The position numbers and the translations under genes are program-made. DNA of 64,000 nucleotides from Rhodoferax sp. GTDB taxonomy: Bacteria > Pseudomonadota > Gammaproteobacteria > Burkholderiales > Burkholderiaceae_C. The notes beneath the pieces are model-generated. The model searched no databases. It had not been told where the DNA came from and worked only from the letters and a program-made list of their open reading frames with translations. The stretch covers positions 1 through 64,000 of the forward strand of contig VMTC01000078.1 in NCBI GenBank assembly GCA_013791765.1, written 5' to 3'. Shown here piece by piece: positions 41,258 to 50,637 of this stretch (the stretch's first letter is position 1; each line of letters opens with the position of its first letter).

Positions 41258-42694
41258 TCAGGCTCCTGGCGCGAGCATCAAATGGAGCCGCACGCGCAGG
41301 CCGTGCGGCTTGAGCGCCTGCGCGCTGGCGCTGCCACCGTGGCGCTGGGCGATCTCGGCCACAATCGCCAAGCCCAGACCGCAACCCCCGGGGAGTTCGC
41401 TGGCACGCCAGAAGCGTTCAAACAGGTGCGGCAGTTCCGGTGCTGCCAGACCCGGGCCATCGTCTTCAACTTCGAGCACTGCCTGCTGATTGACCTGCGC
41501 CACGCGCAGCGTCACCACGCTGCCTTTGCCCGCATACATCAGCGCGTTATCAAGCAGATTACCCACGGCTTCGCGTAAGAGCATCGCCTGCCCTTGCACC
41601 CACAAACTGTCAAAGCCCTCATAGCCCAGGTCGACGCCCGCGCTCAGGGCGCGCGGCGTCCAGTCGCGTGCCACCTCGCGGGCCAACGCTGCCAGATCCA
41701 GCGCTTGCAGGCGCACTTCGGCCTCGTTACGCGCCAGGGACAACAGTTGCTGCACCAAGTGCGCACTGCGCTGGGCGCAAGCGAGCACCTTGCTCAGGCG
41801 CTCGCGCAGCGCTTGCGGATCGGTTTCAAGCAGGGCCAGCTCGGTCTGGCTGATCACGCCGGCCAGCGGTGTGCGCAATTGATGTGCGGCGTCATTTAAA
41901 AAGCGCTTCTCATGCCCGAGGCTGCGTCGCACTGCGGCCAGCAATTGGTTGACGGCGGCGGCCAGTGCATGCACTTCTTGCGGCGCTTGCGTCATTTCGA
42001 TCGGCGACAACGCCGACACATTCTGTTCACGCTGGCGCCCCAATTGGCCCAGTTGCGCCTGCAAGCGCGTCAACGGGCGCAAGCCGCGTGAGATGCCGCC
42101 ATACACCAGCACACTGAGCAGCGCCCCAAGCAAGAGCAAGGGCGCCAGCATGTCGGCCACAAATTCCCACGTCAGGCGCCGCTGCACCGCCAGGCTCTTG
42201 GCCACCTGCACCCGCAGGCGCTGGGGCGACGTCGCCTCACCATAGTTAACCTCCAGCAACGCCACCCGCATGAGTTTGCCGTCCACCGCCACGTTGTACA
42301 ACAGTGGCTCACCGGTGGCCGGCTCCAGACTCGGCGGCGGGCCTGGCAAGCGGCTATTGCCCAGCAGAAAGCTGCCCGGCGGGGATGACACCAGATAGAT
42401 CACCCGGTCTTGCGGGTCTTGCTCGATGATGTCTTGCGCAGCGCGCGGAAAGTCGATCAGCAGGCCAGAGCCAATCGGCTTGACCTGGCGTGCCAGCGAG
42501 CGCACTGACTGCGTCAGCGACTGGTCGATGCCTTTCTCAAAGTAGCTCAGTGCGATCCGGTAGGCCAGTGCACCACCCACCAGCCACAGCACCAGTTGTG
42601 GCAGCAGCAGCCACAGCAGCAATTGGCGTTTGAGCGACAAGCCATGGCCCGCACTGCCGGCGCCCTGCCCCGCCAGCGCGGCCTTCTGGCTCAC
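41258..42694 (-). CDS. TctE-like sensor histidine kinase
   Basis: A 478-residue membrane kinase. It has an N-terminal helix (near residues 19-45), a periplasmic 2CSK_N-type domain, a second helix near 190-210, a HAMP-like stretch, an H box with NDAAHQLRTPLAGVISQTE (near residue 268), and the ATP-binding N, G1 and G2 boxes (NLLDNALMY, EDDGPGL, GCGLGLAIV). GTG 42694 is chosen because it overlaps the response-regulator stop as GTGA, which points to translational coupling. TctE-type kinases often sense di- or tricarboxylates, but the ligand is not known. Confidence 0.88.
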   Translation of the reverse strand: MSQKAALAGQGAGSAGHGLSLKRQLLLWLLLPQLVLWLVGGALAYRIALSYFEKGIDQSLTQSVRSLARQVKPIGSGLLIDFPRAAQDIIEQDPQDRVIYLVSSPPGSFLLGNSRLPGPPPSLEPATGEPLLYNVAVDGKLMRVALLEVNYGEATSPQRLRVQVAKSLAVQRRLTWEFVADMLAPLLLLGALLSVLVYGGISRGLRPLTRLQAQLGQLGRQREQNVSALSPIEMTQAPQEVHALAAAVNQLLAAVRRSLGHEKRFLNDAAHQLRTPLAGVISQTELALLETDPQALRERLSKVLACAQRSAHLVQQLLSLARNEAEVRLQALDLAALAREVARDWTPRALSAGVDLGYEGFDSLWVQGQAMLLREAVGNLLDNALMYAGKGSVVTLRVAQVNQQAVLEVEDDGPGLAAPELPHLFERFWRASELPGGCGLGLAIVAEIAQRHGGSASAQALKPHGLRVRLHLMLAPGA

Positions 42695-43398
42695 AGCGCC
42701 GTTGACTCCAGCATATAGCCCAGGCCGCGCACGTTGCGGATGGTGAGGCCAGAGTCGGCCAGCTTGCGGCGCAGGCGGTGAATGTAGACCTCCAGCGCGT
42801 TCGAGCCCACCCCGGCGCCTGTGCCCTCGCCCGGCTCGCACTGCCAGGCGAGCAGCACATCTTCACGGCTGATCACCTGACCGGCATGGCTGACCAGCAA
42901 GGACAACAGAGCCCACTCCCGCTGCGTCAGCTCCAGCGACTCATCGCCGAGCCAGGCTTGCGGCACCTTGGCGTCCACCCGCAGGCGGCGCGTGCCCTCG
43001 GTGGCCAATTCCAGCGAGCCGCCAAAAGCGGGCAGGCGGGCGCGCCGCAGCATGGCGCCCAGGCGCGCCTGCAGCTCGGCCATGCTGAACGGTTTGGTGA
43101 GGTAATCGTCGGCCCCGGCGTTAAGACCTTGCACCCGATCGTCGACCCCGTCTCGCGCGGTCAGGATCAGCACTGGCAGCGCGGGCAAACGCTTGCGCAG
43201 CCAGCACAGTACCTCCATGCCGCTGACTTTGGGCAGGCCCAGGTCGAGCAGTACGCCGTCAAAACGGCTCGACACCAGCAAAGACTGGGCGCTCTCGCCG
43301 TCGCTGGCAGGCGTAACCATATGCCCGGCCTGGGTCAGCTGGGCGCAGAGCGCATCGCGCAGCAAGTCGTCATCTTCAACAATCAGCAAATGGGACAT
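42691..43398 (-). CDS. OmpR-family response regulator (TctD-like)
   Basis: A 235-residue regulator with a receiver domain (LLIVEDDDLLRDAL, phosphoacceptor Asp in VLLDLGLPKVSG near residue 51, LTARD, and LTKPF near 102) and a C-terminal winged helix (LTQREWALLSLLV ... SNALEVYIHRLRRKL). It is the first gene of a two-gene operon and overlaps the kinase start. Target genes are not visible here. Confidence 0.93.
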   Translation of the reverse strand: MSHLLIVEDDDLLRDALCAQLTQAGHMVTPASDGESAQSLLVSSRFDGVLLDLGLPKVSGMEVLCWLRKRLPALPVLILTARDGVDDRVQGLNAGADDYLTKPFSMAELQARLGAMLRRARLPAFGGSLELATEGTRRLRVDAKVPQAWLGDESLELTQREWALLSLLVSHAGQVISREDVLLAWQCEPGEGTGAGVGSNALEVYIHRLRRKLADSGLTIRNVRGLGYMLESTAL

Positions 43399-43441
43399 GG
43401 TCTGAGCATAACAAGCAAAGCCGCACAGCGATCACGGATCG

Positions 43442-44731
43442 CTAGGGCAGGCTCGCTTTGACTGCCTGAACCCGCGCCAGGTGAATCAATTCACCTATTT
43501 TTTGGCCGCTAACCCCCGTCGCCATTGCTTTATTAGCTATTATTTCAGTATCAACACTTTGCGCAGCCGTCAGGGCCGCCAGCAACCGGGGCCGTTGCGG
43601 GTAAGGCGCCTCGGCCAGCCCGAGCCGCCCGCGCGCATCGCACTCGCAGGCCAGCAGGATTTGCCCAAAGCGCTGCGGCTTGCGTAAGGCATCGCAGCGC
43701 TCGAGCAGGCGCATCAGCGCTGCAGCATCAAAGTCGCCACTGCGGTGGATGTTGCCGTGCTCGCGCGCCGTCACGTCGGCGAGTTCCCGGCAATCGGTGG
43801 GCAAGCGCAGGCGCTGCGCCAGGCCTTTGAGCAGTTGCGCGCTGCGCTGCTCGTGCCCGAGGTGGCGCGGCAAAATGTCAAGCGGCGTAGTGCCCTTGCC
43901 CAGATCGTGCGTCAGGCAAGCCAGCCGCACCGCCAGCGCAGCTCCCAGGCGCGCTGCCATGTCGAGCACCAGCAGCAGATGTGCGCCGGTGTCGATCTCG
44001 GGGTGGTAGTCGGCGCGCTGCGGCACACCCCAGAGCGCGTTGACCTCCGGCAAAATCCGGGCCAACGCGCCACAGTCGCGCAGCACCTCGAACATGCGTG
44101 AGGGCGTGGCCTGCATCAGCCCCTTGGCCAACTCCTGCCAGACGCGCTCGGGCACCAGATGATCGACCTCGCCGCTGGCCACCATGTCACGCATCAGTTG
44201 CAGGGTTTGCGGCGCCACGCTGAAATCAGGAAAACGCGCGGCAAGACGGGCCAGGCGCAGGATGCGCACCGGGTCTTCAGAAAAAGCGGCGCTGACGTGG
44301 CGCAGCACTTTGTTGGCCAGGTCACGCTGGCCGCCAAATGGATCCACCAGATGGCCTGATGCCTGCCAGCCGGCCAGCATTTTCGCATTTTTTATATTAA
44401 ATTGGCCTGTAGCCCACGTACAGTCTGCCTGAGCAGCTATTGAATTAATTGTAAGATCGCGCCGCGCGAGGTCTTCTTCCAGCGTCACATCCGCTGCGGC
44501 GTGAATGGCAAAGCCGTGGTAGCCGGGCGCGGTCTTGCGCTCAGTGCGGGCCAGCGCATATTCTTCGTGGGTCGTGGGATGCAAAAAAACCGGAAAGTCC
44601 TTGCCCACCGGCACAAAGCCCTGCGCCACCATTTCGTCCGGCGTGGCGCCGACCACCACCCAGTCGCTATCAAGCACGGGCAGCCCCAGCAGGGCGTCGC
44701 GCACGGCACCACCGACCAGATAAATTTGCAT
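43442..44731 (-). CDS. cca: Multifunctional CCA tRNA nucleotidyltransferase
   Basis: A 429-residue protein that adds or repairs the CCA end of tRNA. Seen are the nucleotidyltransferase motif YLVGGAVRDALLG with LDSDWVVVGAT, DLTINSIA, then the basic RVLRLARLAARF region, and an HD domain motif THDLGKGTT near residue 275 that fits the larger bacterial enzymes. About 25 extra residues (QADCTWATGQFNIKN) between DLTINSIA and LVDPFGGQRDL come from an in-frame copy of the ~50-bp repeat. ATG 44731 leaves a one-base gap after the GST stop, so the two are probably co-transcribed. Confidence 0.93.
   Translation of the reverse strand: MQIYLVGGAVRDALLGLPVLDSDWVVVGATPDEMVAQGFVPVGKDFPVFLHPTTHEEYALARTERKTAPGYHGFAIHAAADVTLEEDLARRDLTINSIAAQADCTWATGQFNIKNAKMLAGWQASGHLVDPFGGQRDLANKVLRHVSAAFSEDPVRILRLARLAARFPDFSVAPQTLQLMRDMVASGEVDHLVPERVWQELAKGLMQATPSRMFEVLRDCGALARILPEVNALWGVPQRADYHPEIDTGAHLLLVLDMAARLGAALAVRLACLTHDLGKGTTPLDILPRHLGHEQRSAQLLKGLAQRLRLPTDCRELADVTAREHGNIHRSGDFDAAALMRLLERCDALRKPQRFGQILLACECDARGRLGLAEAPYPQRPRLLAALTAAQSVDTEIIANKAMATGVSGQKIGELIHLARVQAVKASLP
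44389..44450 (-). repeat. ~50-bp dispersed repeat inserted in cca
   Basis: A near-complete copy (TTAAATTGGCCTGTAGCCCACG and GAGCAGCTATTGAATTAATT) with the repeat orientation the same as the gene. It adds residues that other Cca proteins lack, so here a true insertion, not a replacement, is indicated. Confidence 0.78.
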
Positions 44732-44732
44732 G

Positions 44733-45416
44733 TCAGGGCTTGAGCCGATACGGCTCTTCGAAGTCGAGAAAGTCCTGTTCTGCCAGCGCGCCGTCAATCC
44801 AGGCTTTCACGCCGGGCAGCGCTTGCACCCGTTCAACGTAGTCGGCTATGGCGGGGGGCAGTGGCAAGGCATAGGTGACGAGGCGCATGCAGATCGGAGC
44901 AAAGTACGCGTCTGCAATTGAAAAGTCGCCAAACAGCAGCGGCCCGCCGTGCTGCTTGAGTGCCTCGTCCCACATTGCCACCAACCGCGCCACATCCGCG
45001 CGCACGCCGGGTTGGTCGCGCCAGATCAGAGCCCCGACCTCAGGCAGGCGCGCTTCGATGTTCATTGGGCAGTGGCTGCGCAGCGCCGTGAAGCCGCTGT
45101 GCATCTCGGCGCAGATGCTGCGGGCACGGGCACGCGCGGCCTTGTCGCGCGGCCACAAGTGTTGGTCCGCAAACTGCTCGGCCACATATTCGGTAATCGC
45201 CAGCGTGTCCCACACCACCAAATCGCCATCGATCAACACCGGCACTTTACCGGTCGGCGTCAGGGCGTTGACGCTTTTCTTGAAGCTGGACTCCGGCGTG
45301 AAGGCGTCAAAGCGGACCATGAGCTCTTCAAAGGGGATCTCTGCTTGTTTGAGCAGCACCCAGGGCCGCATTGACCAGCTGGAGTAGTTTTTGTTGCCGA
45401 TGACGAGTTTGAGCAT
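44733..45416 (-). CDS. Glutathione S-transferase family protein
   Basis: A 227-residue protein with an N-terminal thioredoxin-like domain (LVIGNKNYSSWSMRPWVLL, then TPTGKVPVLIDGDLVVWDTLAITEYV, the glutathione-binding part) and a helical C-terminal domain with DFSIADAYFAPICMRL. A serine near the active site (SSWS) is typical of a bacterial GST subgroup. ATG 45416 is preferred because GGAGAA precedes it; the frame could extend to a TTG. It is upstream of cca on the same strand. Confidence 0.88.
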   Translation of the reverse strand: MLKLVIGNKNYSSWSMRPWVLLKQAEIPFEELMVRFDAFTPESSFKKSVNALTPTGKVPVLIDGDLVVWDTLAITEYVAEQFADQHLWPRDKAARARARSICAEMHSGFTALRSHCPMNIEARLPEVGALIWRDQPGVRADVARLVAMWDEALKQHGGPLLFGDFSIADAYFAPICMRLVTYALPLPPAIADYVERVQALPGVKAWIDGALAEQDFLDFEEPYRLKP

Positions 45417-45469
45417 GTGATTCTCCAAAGCGTGGATGCTAGCAGTGCCGCTGGCGTGCGGTTTATAAT

Positions 45470-45532
45470 AATTTTTTTGATAGCATGTTGCACAGACTGG
45501 ACGTGGGCTGGAGGTAGAATTTACTTAAATTA
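45470..45532 (-). repeat. ~50-bp dispersed repeat, divergent intergenic copy
   Basis: Contains TTTTTTTGATAGCATGTTGC and GTGGGCTGGAGGTAGAATTT upstream of the GST gene. The cores are altered but in the normal order. Confidence 0.5.
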
Positions 45533-45589
45533 ATTTCATATTTTGCGGAACTGATTGGGTACTGCTGTGTTGGATTTTTAAGTTATTTT

Positions 45590-45992
45590 CCCCCACTCAC
45601 TCCCCCCGCCCTCTCCCGCCCCGCCGGGCGGAAGAGGGAGCCAACAGCCCTATTTGGCCGCGTCTTTGAAGGTGGGACGTCCACGCGCCTCCTGGCGGTG
45701 GGGCAGCGCTTGATCTGCTTGAGCGGCTTGCGCTGAGTGACCTGCTGGACCGGCCTGACCTGAGTGACAAGCCTGACCCGAGTGAGTTTTTTCTGGACGG
45801 CAAATCGGAAAATCCAGAGCCAACCCGCTGATGCGACGCCAAATTTAACTATGGCGACCGGTCGCTGGGTTACCGCGACTCTGAGGCCAGCGCGCCGTGG
45901 AGCGCAGAGTTCCCGCCTTCAAACACGCGGCCAAATGAAGCTCCCCTCTTTCGCCCGGCGGGGCGAGAGAGGGGTTGGGGGAGTGAGTGGGG
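45590..45992 (+). repeat. Large inverted-repeat element, copy A
   Basis: A left arm (45590-45677) and a right arm (45911-45992) are imperfect reverse complements of about 85 bases. The outer ends read CCCCACTCACTCCCCC. The interior holds GCGACCGGTCGCTGGGTT near 45855. A second copy in the same orientation lies at 48783-49113, with the arms well conserved and the left interior diverged. No transposase or protein is encoded, so it is MITE-like. Together the two copies bracket slt and the 5-formyl-THF cyclo-ligase gene. Confidence 0.75.
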
Positions 45993-46091
45993 AAAAAATC
46001 CCAGAGAAAAACCGTCGTCACAGCAGCCTCAACCCTCAACCCTCAAACATCAACGAACCGGCAAGCTGCTTGACAACTACCGCCTGTAGTC

Positions 46092-48098
46092 TCAAGGCAA
46101 GTCCCGACTGACCAGCGCCGCCCCAAGCTCGCGGGGCCCGACCATCCCCAGCCGGCTTTTGAGCGACTGCGGCTGACCGGAGATGAGCGCGGCGTAATTT
46201 GTGGTGTTGGACAAGACCTTTTTCACATAGTCACGGGTCTCGGTGAAGGGCACATTCTCGGCCCAGATGGCGGCTTCGAGCACCGGCGCACCGGCTTGAC
46301 CGCGCCAGCTGCGCGGACGCCCGGGCCCGGCGTTGTAGGCCGCAGCAGCCATGGGCATGGAGCCGGCAAAGTCGTCGAGCACCAGCTTGAGGTAACCGGT
46401 GCCAATCGCAATATTGGTATCACGATCGGTGATTTGTTGCGGCTTGAAATTAACCAGACCGATTTTCTTGGCGGTCCAGCTGGCCGTTGCCGGCATCACC
46501 TGCATCAGGCCGGAGGCACCCACGCCGGAACGGGCGTCCATGATGAAGCGGCTTTCCTGCCGGATCAAACCATAGACATAGGCCGGGTCCAAACCGATTT
46601 GGGCCGTGCGTTGCAGTACCGCGTCCTTGTGCGGCATCGGAAAACGCTGCGCAAAATCCATCACGTCTTTGGTGCGTTCACTGGTGTTGATGCAACGGTC
46701 CCAGACCTCGTGCTGGCAGGCCAGGTCAGCCGCGGCCAGCAGTTCGCGGTCGTTCATGCCGCCGCGCTGGTGCAGATTGACGCTGTAGTTCCATTCCCGC
46801 ACGCCCTCGCTGCGCAAGCCGATCTGGATCGCATACAGACCTCGACTGAGTCCGGGGTCGCGCCGGGCCATGTCCTTCTCGTCTTGCGTGAGCGGCTCAG
46901 GCCGGGCAGGCGCGCTGATGCGCTGGCCGAGCTCTTCCAGCGCCAACTGTTCGTAAAAGCCGCGCACGCTGGCAATGCTTTGCAGCAGGCGCCGGGCCTC
47001 GATCCGATCGGGCTCCGCTTTGGCCAATTTTTGGAGGGCGCGTGCGCGCCAGTAGACCCAGGCGGCGTCCTGGCGCTCAGGCTCGCTCATGGCCGCCGTG
47101 GCGGTGGCCACCTGTGCCCAGTTGCCCGCCCGCAGCGCCGCGCGAACTTTCCAGCCCAGCTGATCGTCCGTCATGTGCCGGTCTTGGCCATGCAAGAAAT
47201 AACCCAGAGCCTCATCCGACAGGCGCATGGCCGAGCGCTTTCCGATCACCCCCCAGACCCAACTGCGCTCTTCCTGGCTGAGCTGAGTTTGCCAGCGCAG
47301 CTTGTCAATCTCGATGGCCGCCGCCGCAGGGTCTTTGACCGCCAGGCGAATCATGGCCAGTGTCACCAGCTCTTTGGTACGCAGCCGCAGCGCCAGCAGC
47401 TTGCCTTCCAGGTAGTGCTCTGGATTGCTGTAGACGGCACTGACCGTGTTGGCCCATTCGGCATCGAGCAGGGCCACGGCCTGGGTGGCGATGCGCAGGT
47501 TGTTACTCTCGAAGCCCAGGCGCGCGCGCATCCATACGGCATGCGGCTGGAGTCGTCTAGCCTTGAGTTGCTGCTCAGCCGCGGCCGCGCAGCCCTCATC
47601 AGCCTCGCGCAGAGCCAGCCACAGGGTCTCGACCTTTTGCGCCACATCCCGGTCGCTTGACCTGGCATCGGTCAGCAGGGCGTAGCACTGGACCGAACGG
47701 TCATCGTTCATGCGGAAACTGGGGTACTCTGCCATGAAAGTACCCCACGCCTGGCGTTTCCCAAGCAGCAGCAACCAGTCGTTGCGCAGGCGGTCCTCCT
47801 GGTAGGTGCCGGCATAGCGGTTCAGGAACTGTTGGATTTCCGCCGGGCTGGCCGTGTCAAGGCGCGCGCGCAACTCCCAATAAGCCGCCCAAGGCTCCAG
47901 CACATGGCCCCGGGCCTGAGGCAGCAATTCGCTCAGGCGCTGGACGTTGCCCTTTTTGAAGGCTTGGCTCATGAGCAAAATGGTCTCGTCAGACGCAAGG
48001 GCCTCACCTGTCCGGGTTTGCGCCTGCGCTGGCTGGAGTGCCGACAGGCTGAACGCGCCCAGCAGCGCAATCGATGTCAAAATAGTAGAGAACTGCAT
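46092..48098 (-). CDS. slt: Soluble lytic murein transglycosylase, Slt70-like
   Basis: A 668-residue periplasmic enzyme that cleaves the glycan strand of murein and leaves 1,6-anhydro ends. It has a signal peptide (ILTSIALLGAFSLSALQPAQA), a long alpha-superhelical region, and a C-terminal SLT domain. In the latter QESRFIMDARSGVGASGLMQ (near residue 514) holds the catalytic glutamate, followed by AAYNAGPGRPRSW. ATG 48098 is used; it faces the ATG of the divergent gene only nine bases away. Confidence 0.93.
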   Translation of the reverse strand: MQFSTILTSIALLGAFSLSALQPAQAQTRTGEALASDETILLMSQAFKKGNVQRLSELLPQARGHVLEPWAAYWELRARLDTASPAEIQQFLNRYAGTYQEDRLRNDWLLLLGKRQAWGTFMAEYPSFRMNDDRSVQCYALLTDARSSDRDVAQKVETLWLALREADEGCAAAAEQQLKARRLQPHAVWMRARLGFESNNLRIATQAVALLDAEWANTVSAVYSNPEHYLEGKLLALRLRTKELVTLAMIRLAVKDPAAAAIEIDKLRWQTQLSQEERSWVWGVIGKRSAMRLSDEALGYFLHGQDRHMTDDQLGWKVRAALRAGNWAQVATATAAMSEPERQDAAWVYWRARALQKLAKAEPDRIEARRLLQSIASVRGFYEQLALEELGQRISAPARPEPLTQDEKDMARRDPGLSRGLYAIQIGLRSEGVREWNYSVNLHQRGGMNDRELLAAADLACQHEVWDRCINTSERTKDVMDFAQRFPMPHKDAVLQRTAQIGLDPAYVYGLIRQESRFIMDARSGVGASGLMQVMPATASWTAKKIGLVNFKPQQITDRDTNIAIGTGYLKLVLDDFAGSMPMAAAAYNAGPGRPRSWRGQAGAPVLEAAIWAENVPFTETRDYVKKVLSNTTNYAALISGQPQSLKSRLGMVGPRELGAALVSRDLP

Positions 48099-48107
48099 GT
48101 GGAGATT

Positions 48108-48707
48108 ATGGATACCTCTGATGAACAAAAAGCGCAGGAAAAAAAAGCCCTGCGTAAACGCCTGGTTGAACAACGTCTGAATCTCCCGGATCGGCTACAA
48201 CGCGCTAACCTGTTGCAACGGGTCATGCGCATCTGGCTGGTGGGTCGCCCCGACGCGGTCATAGGCGCCTACTGGCCCATCAAGGGGGAATTTGACCCCT
48301 TGCCCGCGCTGCACCGCTGGAAGGAAGACGGTGAACTGATCGATCAGCCGCAACCACGGCGGATTGGATTGCCGGTGGTCGACAAAGTTCACAAAACCAT
48401 GACTTTTCATGCCTGGTACCCGGGCTGCCCGATGGAAGAAGACGCTTACGGCATCCCAAAACCCAAGGACACCGAGGTCATTGTGCCCACCTTGCTGTTT
48501 GTGGCCTGCGTGGGTTATGCCGCGGGCGGTTACCGGCTGGGCTATGGCGGCGGCTTTTATGACCGTATGCTGTCCACGCTGACGCCCCGGCCATTCACGG
48601 TTGGTTTGGGATTTGGAAGCAGTTTCTTGCCGGATTTTGAGCCCGAGGCACATGACATTCCGCTCGATGCGATCCTGAATGACCATGGGGTGGTTTGGCC
48701 GGTTTGA
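48108..48707 (+). CDS. 5-formyltetrahydrofolate cyclo-ligase
   Basis: A 199-residue enzyme that converts 5-formyl-THF to 5,10-methenyl-THF with ATP, a folate salvage step. Motifs are KKALRKRLVEQRL at the start, YWPIKGEFDPLP in the middle, and YRLGYGGGFYDRML near residue 145, the nucleotide-binding signature of the family. GGAG lies five bases before the ATG. It is divergent from slt with only nine bases between start codons, so each promoter must lie in the other gene or the leaders overlap. Confidence 0.93.
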   Translation: MDTSDEQKAQEKKALRKRLVEQRLNLPDRLQRANLLQRVMRIWLVGRPDAVIGAYWPIKGEFDPLPALHRWKEDGELIDQPQPRRIGLPVVDKVHKTMTFHAWYPGCPMEEDAYGIPKPKDTEVIVPTLLFVACVGYAAGGYRLGYGGGFYDRMLSTLTPRPFTVGLGFGSSFLPDFEPEAHDIPLDAILNDHGVVWPV

Positions 48708-48782
48708 TCTGGTCGAGATCCAAAGCAGGGCTTTTAAGCGAGCCATTGGGCTGCTGAGCGCTCCGGATTCTTTCCAATTTTT

Positions 48783-49113
48783 CCCCCACTCACTCCCCCC
48801 GCCCTCTCCCGCCCCGCCAGGCGGAAGAGGGAGCCAACAGCCCCATGTGGCCGCGTCAATGAAGGTGGGAAAGAGGCGCACCTAGGCACGTTGCCATCAA
48901 ATTGATTGAGCAGTTTTTCGATCTGTTGCAAGCCCTTCAATTGCCCTTTGACGCTGCGCGGATTTTGACTATAGCGACCGGTCGCTGGGTTGCTTTCACT
49001 TTAAGGCCAGCGCGCGGAGAAGCACAGAGTTCCCACCTTCAAAAACGCGGCCAAATGAAGCCCCCCTCTTTCGCCCGGCGGGGCGAGAGAGGGGTTGGGG
49101 GAGTGAGTGGGGG
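48783..49113 (+). repeat. Large inverted-repeat element, copy B
   Basis: Left arm 48783-48870 and right arm 49031-49113 match those of copy A, and the shared interior block with GCGACCGGTCGCTGGGTT lies near 48970. It is shorter than copy A because the left interior differs. The orientation is the same as copy A. It lies between the 5-formyl-THF cyclo-ligase gene and sdaA and encodes nothing recognisable. Confidence 0.75.
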
Positions 49114-49188
49114 AAAAATCAGTAAAAATGCCAATAGCTGAGGACCAACAAAGCCGAATAAATCAAAAAAAGTACCAGCCAAAAAATC

Positions 49189-50607
49189 TCAGCACTCCAC
49201 AATATTCACCGCCAGCCCGCCGCGAGACGTTTCCTTGTATTTGGTCTTCATGTCGGCACCGGTCTCGCGCATGGTCTTGATGACTTTGTCCAGCGAGACC
49301 ACATGCTGGCCATTGCCCGCCAGCGCCATGCGGGCCGCGTTGACAGCCTTGACCGCGCCCATCGCATTGCGCTCAATGCACGGCACCTGCACCAGGCCGC
49401 CAACCGGGTCGCAGGTCAGACCCAGGTTGTGCTCCATGCCGATCTCGGCGGCATTTTCAATCTGCTCAGGGGTGCCCCCCATCAACGCGGCCAAACCGGC
49501 GGCGGCCATGGAACAGGCAACGCCGACCTCGCCCTGGCAACCGACCTCGGCACCGCTGATCGACGCGTTGAGCTTGTACAGCATGCCAATGGCAGCTGCG
49601 CTCATCAAGAAATTGATCACCGCCTCGTCAACGCTGTTGTGCCCGGCTGCATCGGTGTGAACCGAGCGCCCGTGCTGGCTCAGCACAAAGCGGTCACAGT
49701 AGTGCAGCACCGCCGGAATGACGCCGGCCGCGCCGTTGGTCGGCGCCGTGACCACGCGCCCGCCCGCCGCGTTTTCTTCATTCACGGCAAAGGCATAGAC
49801 ATTGACCCAGTCCAGTACCGACAGCGGGTCGGCCAGCGCCTGCTCGGCGCGCGCGCGCAACTGGGCCGCCAGCACCGGGGCACGGCGCTGCACTTTGAAC
49901 GGACCGGGTAGCAGGCCCTGCGCGCTCAAGCCGCGCTGCACGCATTCGCGCATGACGCGCCAGATATTGAGCAGACCGGCGCGAATGTCATTGTCGCTGC
50001 GCCAGGTGCGCTCGTTGGCCCACATCAGCGCGCCAATGCTCAAACGCTGCTGCCGGCAAGTCGCCAGCAGCTCAGCCCCCGAGGTGAAGGGGTAAGGCAC
50101 CTTCTGGTACTCGCTGAGCACGGCCTCGTTGGAGGCGCCGGCGGCCACCACAAAACCACCACCGACGCTGAGGTACCGGGCTTGGTGCAGCAACTGACCC
50201 TGCGCGTCCAGCGCACTGAACTTCATGCCATTGGGATGTTCGGCCATCGCCTCGCGGCGGTACAGCAACAAATGCTCCTTTTCCCTGAACGCAATCGATT
50301 TGAGTCCCAGCAGCGCCAGTGTCTGCTGGGCGCGCACGCTGCGGATCAAGCCGGGTATCGCTTCGATGTCCACGGTGTCAGGCGCATGGCCCATCAAACC
50401 AAGCATGACCGCCACATCGGAGCCATGGCCTTTTCCGGTGGCGCCCAAGGAGCCATACAGCTCGCAGGTGACGCTATGGGTGGCCTCAAACCAGTTTTCG
50501 CGCTCCAGCGTCTGGGCGAACAGGCACGCAGCGCGCATCGGCCCCACCGTGTGCGAGCTGCTCGGTCCGATGCCAATCTTGAAGAGATCAAAAACGCTGA
50601 TGGCCAT
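49189..50607 (-). CDS. sdaA: L-serine ammonia-lyase (L-serine deaminase)
   Basis: A 472-residue iron-sulfur enzyme that turns L-serine into pyruvate and ammonia. Motifs include [19 protein letters not shown] at the start, [20 protein letters not shown] and [17 protein letters not shown], which hold the cysteines of the [4Fe-4S] cluster, and a late [17 protein letters not shown]. Its length matches the single-chain type. It is a single gene on the minus strand. Confidence 0.95.
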   Translation of the reverse strand: MAISVFDLFKIGIGPSSSHTVGPMRAACLFAQTLERENWFEATHSVTCELYGSLGATGKGHGSDVAVMLGLMGHAPDTVDIEAIPGLIRSVRAQQTLALLGLKSIAFREKEHLLLYRREAMAEHPNGMKFSALDAQGQLLHQARYLSVGGGFVVAAGASNEAVLSEYQKVPYPFTSGAELLATCRQQRLSIGALMWANERTWRSDNDIRAGLLNIWRVMRECVQRGLSAQGLLPGPFKVQRRAPVLAAQLRARAEQALADPLSVLDWVNVYAFAVNEENAAGGRVVTAPTNGAAGVIPAVLHYCDRFVLSQHGRSVHTDAAGHNSVDEAVINFLMSAAAIGMLYKLNASISGAEVGCQGEVGVACSMAAAGLAALMGGTPEQIENAAEIGMEHNLGLTCDPVGGLVQVPCIERNAMGAVKAVNAARMALAGNGQHVVSLDKVIKTMRETGADMKTKYKETSRGGLAVNIVEC

Positions 50608-50637
50608 GGACTGATCTTAGTCGGATGTGAGACAGAC

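Noticed and set aside
43525..43560. Possible ~50-bp repeat half near the end of cca
   Set aside because: Only one short core is similar, and the second core is absent.
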